Part shown: one piece after another, positions 57,551 to 64,000 of the stretch
Numbering within the stretch: position 1 is the stretch's first letter
Layout of the letters: each line of letters begins with the position of its first letter
Origin: Pleurostoma richardsiae
Lineage: Eukaryota > Ascomycota > Sordariomycetes > Calosphaeriales > Pleurostomataceae
Assembly (NCBI GenBank): GCA_030052745.1
Contig: JANBVO010000008.1
Span: 434,001-498,000 of the forward strand
Reading direction: 5' to 3'
Length of the DNA stretch: 64,000 nucleotides
The notes under the pieces: generated by a model
What the model was told of the DNA's origin: nothing
Databases searched by the model: none
The model's input: only the letters and a program-made list of their open reading frames with translations
Translations under genes and position numbers: made by a program

Positions 57551-58442
57551 GGAGCGAAGAACCAAGTCAGTTCGTTGATTACCTCACACAGTAAGGTGCC
57601 TAGGTAGTTAGCGGCAAGTTCCACCACCCATGCATGAGAAAGCCAAGGTAGTTGTACAGTGCCTGACATATGTGCGCGCTCCCTCCCTCCCGTGCCTGGC
57701 CTAGACTAGGCCTGCGTAGCATCTGGCCCCCTGGCCCTGATTAAACATCCCAAGCCGTCTTTCCCGGCCGGCTGTTCGTGACGTCGTTCCCATCCCACCG
57801 GTTTGCACGCGGCTTCACCTTTGCCCACTCGCTCAATTGCCCACCCGTTGGGGGCGCGCGGCGGGCCCTGCGTCTCGGCGGCGCAGACACCGGTCGGGCC
57901 CGCGCCCGGGTGGGCCCACCGGCGGCTGGACGTGGCCTGACATGTCCCACCAGGTCACGGCGCATCCTTTTTCCCACGTCGTCCACAACTCGCATACGGA
58001 GTACACGTTTCCGCCAGCAGCGCGTCGCCCTTCGCATCGCGTATTCGGGCCAGCGATTACAATTAATGTTACTGGATACTGCACATATTACTCAACCTAC
58101 GTAACAATGTGAGGTATCCCTCCGTACGGAGTGCACGGCCAACGGTAAGCGGAGAGCTCTTGGTTACCGAGCTCCGAAAGGGACTGACACGAACCCTGGT
58201 GGCCTGTTCCCGTTGTTCCCACATCTCCTAGGCGTCTCCCTCTCTCCATCTCTGTCTCTCTCGCCTTCGTGCTCCTCCTTCAGTCTTGTCTGCTCCTCCT
58301 GATTGCCCCCCTCCCGTCCTTATCCGGCACATCTCTCGGCCCATCCGAGATAGCCCATAAAACCCAAAACACATCAAGCACCTCCAGAGAGAGAGGTGTG
58401 TGAACCGTAGCCAAGCTGCTCCTCCCCAAGAGGATCCTTCTC

Positions 58443-60149
58443 ATGACCCGCCGCTCCCTCCTGCTCACCCTCGTCCTCACAGCCCTCATCCCCCTCACCG
58501 CCGTGCTCTACCGCCGCATCCAGGCCGGCGCCTCCCTCGCGGGGCTCTTCCCTTCCCAGTCCCACCCCCAGGCCGGCACCATGGCGCCCCAGCCCCCTGC
58601 GCCCCCGGCGGCGGCGGTCATCGTCGTCGGCGCCGGCCTCGCCGGCCTCTCCGCCGCCCACGCCGCCCTGCGACTCGGCTGCCCCGTCCGGCTGCTCGAG
58701 CGCGCCCCCAAGCCGGGCGGCAACAGCATCAAGGCCTCCTCCGGCATCAACGGCGCCCCGACCCGCTTCCAGCCCGGCTACCCCGACCGGCCCGACACTA
58801 CCTTCTACGCCGATACCGTCCGGTCCGCCGGTGGGAGGCTGTCCTCCCCGCCCGCAGGCGCCGGCGCCGCAAGGGCCGAGCGTGAGGCCCTCATCTCCAT
58901 CCTGACCGGCCGCTCCGCCGCCGCGGTCGAGGACTTCCTGGCCGGCGAGATCGGCGTCGATCTCAGCGTGGTCGCCCAGCTGGGCGGCCACAGCGCGGCC
59001 CGAACCCACCGCGGCGCCGGCAAGACCCCGCCCGGCGCGGCCATCGTCTCCGCCCTGCTGGAGAAGCTCAAGGCCGACAGCCGGTTCGGCCTGGAGCTCG
59101 GCGCCGAGGTGACGCACCTGCTCACCGCCGAGTCCGAGTCCGGCGCCGGGCAGAGGCCCGCGGCCGTCACGGGCGTCGAGTACACCACCACCTCCTCCGG
59201 CGGCGACAGCAGCGACAGCGGCAGCAAGGAGACCACCACCCACCGCCTCCTCGGCCCCGTCGTCTTCGCCACCGGCGGCTTCGCCGGCGACACCCACGGC
59301 CAGCTGGCGCACTACCGCGCCGACCTCGCAGGCCTGCCCTCCACCAACGACGCCCGCCCGGGCACCCACGGCCTGCTCCGGCGCGACGCCGCCGCCGCCC
59401 TGGTCGACATGGACAGCGTCCAGGTCCACCCCACCGGCTTCGTCGACCCCGCCGACCCGCGCGCCCGCGTCAAGTTCCTCGCCGCCGAGATGCTCCGCGG
59501 CGAGGGCGGCATCCTGCTGTCCGGCGGGAGGCGCTTCGTCAACGAGATGGAGACGCGCGAGCACGTCAGCGGCGTCGTCATGGCGCTGCCGACGGCCGAC
59601 GACGACGACGGGGCCGGGGGCGGCGCGGCCGGGGAGGACGAGCTGCGGCAGTGGGACGTGCAGCTGCTCCTGGACCCCGGCGCGTGCGAGGCGGCGGCCG
59701 CGCATGTGGGCTTCTACCTGTGGAAGGGGTTGATCACCAAGAAGAAGGTGAGAGAGCTAGATGAGACGACGAGGCAGACGATCCGCGAGTATGCCGATGT
59801 CGTGCAGGGAAAGAAGGAGGACGAGTTCGGGAGGAAAGTATTCGGACACTGGAGCCTCAAAGGTACAGCCGAGGACGATGACCAGGAGGTCTGTGTTGGC
59901 AGAGTCACGCCGATTACTCACTTCACCATGGGTGGTGTGGTGATGAACGAGAAGGCCCAGGTCATGGCCTCGGATCTGGGAAGCTCTGACCCGAGACCGA
60001 TTGACGGCCTCTGGGCAGCTGGAGAGGTGACGGGAGGTATCCATGGCGACAACAGGCTGGGCGGCTCATCATTACTCGAATGTGTGGTTTACGGGCGCAT
60101 CGCAGGCGAACAGGCCTCGAGACGCCTCATTGAGCTGAAGACTGAGTGA
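58443..60149 (+). CDS. Soluble-type fumarate reductase (Osm1/Frd1 family flavoprotein)
   Basis: A single exon encodes 568 residues. The FAD-binding loop is VVGAGLAGLSAAHAAL (residues 61-76). Other family landmarks are GGNSIKASSGING, VQVHPTGFVDP, the TPITHFTMGGVVM active-site region and GLWAAGEVTGGIHGDNRLGGSSLLECVVYGRIAG near the C-terminus. The enzyme reduces fumarate to succinate with reduced flavins, letting cells re-oxidise FADH2 under low oxygen. In yeast it supports oxidative protein folding in the ER. Residues 5-23 are a hydrophobic N-terminal segment, a signal peptide or anchor. A second Met at residue 47 lies just before the FAD domain and would give a cytosolic form. No cytochrome b5 domain is fused. 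GC content is very high, giving long spurious antisense frames. Confidence 0.94.
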   Translation: MTRRSLLLTLVLTALIPLTAVLYRRIQAGASLAGLFPSQSHPQAGTMAPQPPAPPAAAVIVVGAGLAGLSAAHAALRLGCPVRLLERAPKPGGNSIKASSGINGAPTRFQPGYPDRPDTTFYADTVRSAGGRLSSPPAGAGAARAEREALISILTGRSAAAVEDFLAGEIGVDLSVVAQLGGHSAARTHRGAGKTPPGAAIVSALLEKLKADSRFGLELGAEVTHLLTAESESGAGQRPAAVTGVEYTTTSSGGDSSDSGSKETTTHRLLGPVVFATGGFAGDTHGQLAHYRADLAGLPSTNDARPGTHGLLRRDAAAALVDMDSVQVHPTGFVDPADPRARVKFLAAEMLRGEGGILLSGGRRFVNEMETREHVSGVVMALPTADDDDGAGGGAAGEDELRQWDVQLLLDPGACEAAAAHVGFYLWKGLITKKKVRELDETTRQTIREYADVVQGKKEDEFGRKVFGHWSLKGTAEDDDQEVCVGRVTPITHFTMGGVVMNEKAQVMASDLGSSDPRPIDGLWAAGEVTGGIHGDNRLGGSSLLECVVYGRIAGEQASRRLIELKTE

Positions 60150-60509
60150 TCAGTGGACTAAATGGTGTCGATTTGGAGGCCTTTTGTCCTAAACATAATT
60201 CATCTGCCTTGGCCAAGGGAAGTAGAAAGCCCGACAGAATGGAATCTCTCTGCGCATGTCCCGTCATTACCTGACACCTATCAGATACTATACCCTTCAT
60301 AATGTCATGCTCCGCCAAGACATATCGATGAATTCTGCCAAAAACTCCCATACCAAAGGGGTTGCCTTGCTCCCATAACAAGATTATCTCCTGCCAGTGC
60401 GGAGAACAGTAAAAACACCGGGATATCGACGCTCCCACTAATCTGAACCCAACAAACACTACATCAGCAAGGCACACCATTCCCTGACCTCGAGAAGCCA
60501 ACCATGTCT
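60150..60509. other. Convergent intergenic spacer
   Basis: This is 360 bp between the stop codons of fumarate reductase (+) and the large WSC protein (-). No gene or repeat is seen. Confidence 0.45.
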
Positions 60510-63500
60510 TCATACCCAGGGACCCATCTGTCTCCTGCGGTGATGTCGCGTATTCTTGGTGCTCGCTGTTGTCTGTTCGTCGTCAGCACCTCGCAGCTCG
60601 AGGTCGTAGGTAAGAACTGCCTCGTCGCCGAACGATGCTGGTATAGACATTGCGCCAAGGATGTCGTCCTCTAAAGCCGTCGAAATAGTGACCTTAGTCC
60701 TCCGGACCACAGTTGGTGTTGGAGCCGCTCCTAGACTGCTTGGAGTGCTGGGGCTGGTCTGCCCAGGGACCGTCGATCCGAGTCCTGTGCTTGGGATTAC
60801 TGGACCGGGAGCTGTTAGAATCGGCGTGGGACTGAGGAAATTGCTCTGAGCCACAGACGCGATTGAACTGAATTCGCTCGCAATCACTGACATCTCAGCA
60901 CTGACTATGGAGCCTGCTGCTGCGACAGCACTGCTTGCATTCGCTAGCTCTGAGGATGCAATGACGCTCGCCGAAGAGAGGGCGGCAGAGACAAATGCCG
61001 AGACACTGGATTGGACACTGGTTAGGTCGAGTGTCGTCAGACTACTACTCGATGTGCTCGAGTTCAAGGAGCTGAATGAGATGATCGAACTCGTCGCATT
61101 GGTGAACGACGGTGCAGAGCTTGTTATGCTGAGCAGACTCGTTGACGATGTGGAGCTGCTGATACTAGTCGAGCTGGAGGTAGTTGAGCTCATTGAGCTA
61201 AGGGAGGTGATGGCCGGAATGATCAAGCTGGACGTGCTGGATGAGCTAGCTGAAGTGATGGAGCTCGATGAGGCGATGCTGACAGAGCTGGAGGAACTTG
61301 AAGCATTCAAGGAGCTTGAAGAGCTCGAAGAGCTAGACGAATTCAACGAGGTAGGAGTACTGGGCAAAGGTGGCGGCGGGACGGCCGGGCCTTCTGTGAG
61401 CTGCGGAGCCGGCGGACCTGGATATCCAAATACTGGAGCGACCACAGGAGTGACCGTGAAGCGAATGCCGCCAGGATGGTAGTAGCCAGCAGTCTGAGCA
61501 AGAGTGTACTGACTTCCAGGGCTCTGCCCCATAGGAACATTCATCGAAGGTGCCCACACATCCAGAGCTGAGGCTCCGCCGCAGGAGTTGCTAGCATCTC
61601 CTGAGCAAGTAACGTTGCAGGAAGCTTCACTCAGGGTCCAAGAGTCGTAGAGGACGTTACCGCAGAAACAGTCAGTCCCGTTCCTCGTGCCAGCGAGAGC
61701 CCAGCCCTTGCTCCTGCAGTAGTTGATGCAGCCTCCGTTGGACATACCCCCTGGTGGTGAGAGAAGCTGGTCATCCTTCAAGGCGCGGGACGGAGTGTCA
61801 ACGTAGCAGCCAGCGTACTGGAGACCGTTTGTGGCTGGGTGAAGGGCATTTCTGGGGAGTGCCGACGGAGTGGCCGAGCCGCTTGGCGACTGAGGGGACA
61901 AGAAAGAAGGCGCCAGAGGTGGACATTGAGCAGGAGCTGCAGCAGCAGCGGACGTGGGGATGCAGAACCATCCGCTCCGACAATGATAGCAGGGCCACCC
62001 GAGTCCACAAGGTGCAGGAAGTGCGGCTGTTTGCAGCGGAGGGCAAAACCAGCCAGAAAGGCACGAGTCACATGTATATCCCTGTCCCGGGCATGGGCCT
62101 AGGAGTGGATTGAATGATGGTGTCGGACCTGCCGCGCTCGGAGTTGCCACGGTTGAACTTGCAGCAGTCGGTCCTCCATTCACTCCGTTGCACAAGGGGT
62201 TGCCGGGACTAATAAAGATTGAAATCAGCGAGATGACCTCCCGAGAGATATCATAGCAGAACACTTACCAAAAGATTGTTGAGATGATGACCTGCGTGAC
62301 AGTGGTGCCCCAGTACACAGTCGACTGCACGGCAGGGCTGCTCACCGGGGGAATGGGTGCGAATGGCTGAGGAATTCCGGTACTAGTTACAGGCCCAGGC
62401 GCAGTCAGACTGGAGCCTCCTACCGCAGCTGTCAGAGATGCAGCTGTGATCTGGCTGAGGAGAGATGAAAGAGTCGCCAACGGATTGCTGCTCGCGATGA
62501 TGGGCCCAGCTGGAGATGTGGCATGCTCAAGGATGCTGCCTATCTGACTAGCTATCGATGAGAGAGCGTTTGGACTTGCGGCCGCTGTCATTGACGTTGC
62601 AGCTGTCAGGGAACTCATCACGGCCGTCGACAAAGTTGCAGCTACCGGGGAGCTCGTCGAAGAGCTTGAGGCGGAAGTTGTGGAAGATGTAGAGGGAGCA
62701 GAAGTAGGAGAGGTCGAGACAACAAATGTTAATGACGTTGAGAACGTCAGCACAGGTGAGGCAGAGGTAGTGGCACTACTTGATCTCAGAGATGCGACAG
62801 TAGAGGACAACCGTGATAGCAGGGAGCTAAAAGCCCCAGTCACGACCGGTGCAGTTGTTGAGCTCGCAGGTAGCAAGCTTGACGACATTGGACTTGCAGG
62901 ACTGCTGGAAGCTGTGGTAGAACTACGCGAGCTCGTGGGCGTGCTTGACGGCACAGCGCTTGCAGACGTCGCGGCCGGTGAGACTATACTGGGACTGCTT
63001 GACAGTGTAGATGTGCTTGATGAGAAGCTCGAGGACGCCGTCGTAGAAGCTGCGACACTTGCTGGGCTGCTCAGTGAGCTGCTCGTTGATGAAAGCGTCG
63101 GCGTCGCTAGAGCTGAGGCACAGGGGACATTGGCAACAATGAGCGTGCCGCTGACCATGCTGGAGACGGTGCACAGGAGAACACTGACATCACTCTCGAC
63201 GGCTGACAGGATGGGAGCCACGACGCTGGCAAGTGGTGCCGGCAAGAGGCTGACAACCTGATCTCCTAGAGCTCCGACAACGGAGGTAGCGATAGGTAAA
63301 ACGTTGACCACGACATCAGTTACCTGAGCTTCCAATGAAGTGAGGAGCGGGACGACAGCTGAAGCAAGAGGCACATCCGACAGTATGTCACCAACTTGAG
63401 CTGCAACAGAGAGAACGGCAGCAGGCAAGGCTGTGACGATGTCCGGGACTGCAGTCAAGATTCCAGCCACCTCTCCTTGCAATCCACCGACGAGATCCGG

Positions 63501-64000
63501 GGCGGCAGTGAGAATATCGGGGACTTGGGCGACGACTTCTGTAAGTTGGGATTCCAAACCACTGACGACCGCAGGGACAGCTGTGACTAGAGCTGGTATG
63601 TTATCGAGAATTGTGGCCACCTGTTCCTGCACCGCGCCGACCGCAGCTACTGGGTCATTGATAACTGCCGGAACGTCTGCCACAATGGACGCCAGGGGAG
63701 CAAGCAGAGATGCAGTGATCTGATCGAGCAAACCACCGCCGGCCCCTCCGCCTAGGATGCCTCCGAGAGCATCACCCAGGCCTCCGAGTGGATCAGCTGC
63801 AGCTGCAGAGCTGGATGGAAGGACAGCAGGTGGTGTCACAGGAACTGGAAGCGATGCTAGCAGGCTAGTGATCTCAGGAAGCGGTACGAGGCTGGACAAC
63901 GCCAGAAGAGGAATGGGAAGACCACCGGCACCAGAACCCGTAGCGGCAGGTAGAGGAACGGGAACCGCACTCGTAACGCCACCGAGGATGGACAGAAGTG
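60510..64000 (-). CDS. Large WSC-domain cell-wall protein, 5' end beyond the window
   Basis: The gene enters from the right edge and is incomplete. The visible exons are 64000-62269 and 62208-60510 (intron 61 nt), about 1,142 residues. The order from the N-terminal side is: a hydrophobic Pro/Val/Ala region; about six imperfect 25-residue repeats of the type QVxxILxxVPxIVTAxPAVV (about 63,630-63,195); a long Ser/Thr-rich stalk; paired Cys modules CxxCLSGWFCPP and CxxCRSGWFCIP (62,096-61,956); a WSC domain starting GLQYAGCYVD with eight Cys (61,820-61,551); and a second Ser-rich stalk. The C-terminus is hydrophilic and basic (NTRHHRRRQMGPWV), so a GPI signal is absent. WSC domains bind beta-glucans or act as wall sensors. 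Lacking a visible membrane segment, this looks like a secreted wall protein. Confidence 0.85.
61551..61820 (-). other. WSC domain coding segment
   Basis: The segment encodes about 90 residues from GLQYAGCYVD to GGASALDVWA. It contains the conserved CxxYC-like NYCRSKGWALAGTRNGTDCFCG core, and the Cys spacing fits the WSC/carbohydrate-binding family. Function in glucan binding is inferred from the family. Confidence 0.85.

Larger units (their letters stand above)
55453..58442. other. 3.0-kb intergenic region
   Basis: The region lies between the transporter and the fumarate reductase gene, both on +. It includes a 13-bp tandem repeat (56,561-56,592), a poly-T plus CT microsatellite (about 57,525-57,550) and a GTGCCTAGGTAG block at about 57,596. 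Frames of up to 179 codons (for example 56,184-56,723) are proline-rich and unsupported. Confidence 0.4.

Noticed and set aside
58374-59705. 443-codon antisense frame over the fumarate reductase gene
   Set aside because: It is Gly/Ala/Val-rich shadow sequence, while the + strand carries all family motifs.

Overview
The window is nuclear DNA from a filamentous ascomycete (Pezizomycotina), most probably a Sordariomycete. Three things point there: short spliceosomal introns of about 50-110 nt with GTNNGT donors and YAG acceptors, GC-rich coding sequence at low gene density, and characteristic fungal families (Nbs1/ScaA, squalene synthase, Dal5-type transporter, GPR1/FUN34 transporter, WSC proteins, a Zn2Cys6 regulator). 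The genus cannot be told from the sequence alone. I support 18 protein-coding genes, one of them running off the right edge, plus one weak candidate. I found no convincing tRNA or rRNA, no CRISPR, and no recognisable transposon or retroelement.

Layout. At 0.2-8.1 kb are NBS1 (+), a membrane-anchored cytochrome b5 protein (-) and an 856-aa coiled-coil protein of unknown function (+). At 9.3-17.1 kb are a Caj1/Djp1-type J protein (-), a UDP-rhamnose-type epimerase/reductase (-) and squalene synthase ERG9 (+). At 18-25 kb are a secreted proteinase K-type subtilase (-), then a divergent pair made of a Dal5-type MFS transporter (-) and an adenosine deaminase-like enzyme (+), which share a 776-bp promoter with three GATA-factor sites. 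At 27-38.8 kb are an F-box protein (+), a 1,228-aa glutamine-rich protein (-), GPI mannosyltransferase I (-) and the translin-family protein TRAX (+). At 39.8-47.2 kb is a secreted/cell-wall and regulatory stretch: GH16 glucanase-WSC-GPI protein (+), type-B carboxylesterase (-) and a Zn2Cys6 transcription factor (-). A 7.1-kb stretch without a supportable gene follows. At 54.3-64 kb are a GPR1/FUN34/YaaH acetate-type transporter (+), a soluble-type fumarate reductase (+) and a large WSC-domain wall protein (-), which is cut by the window edge.

Most neighbours are unrelated housekeeping or accessory genes, not an operon-like system. The two places where arrangement suggests function are the purine/nitrogen-type divergent pair at 21.5-25 kb and the wall-related block at 39.8-47.2 kb. 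The most informative sequence observations are these: a GC-AG intron that splits the zinc cluster of the transcription factor exactly inside the Cys pattern; an 18-nt microexon in TRAX and a 27-nt one in the esterase; a deaminase whose catalytic HAGE-type motif reads HCDVDQ; a glutamine-rich protein with a Cys-containing head; a roughly 25-residue amphipathic tandem repeat and paired GWFC modules in the large WSC protein; and a palindromic TAGGTACCTA-type motif scattered through nearly all long intergenic spaces. Intron and start choices were made by eye from reading-frame continuity and family conservation.
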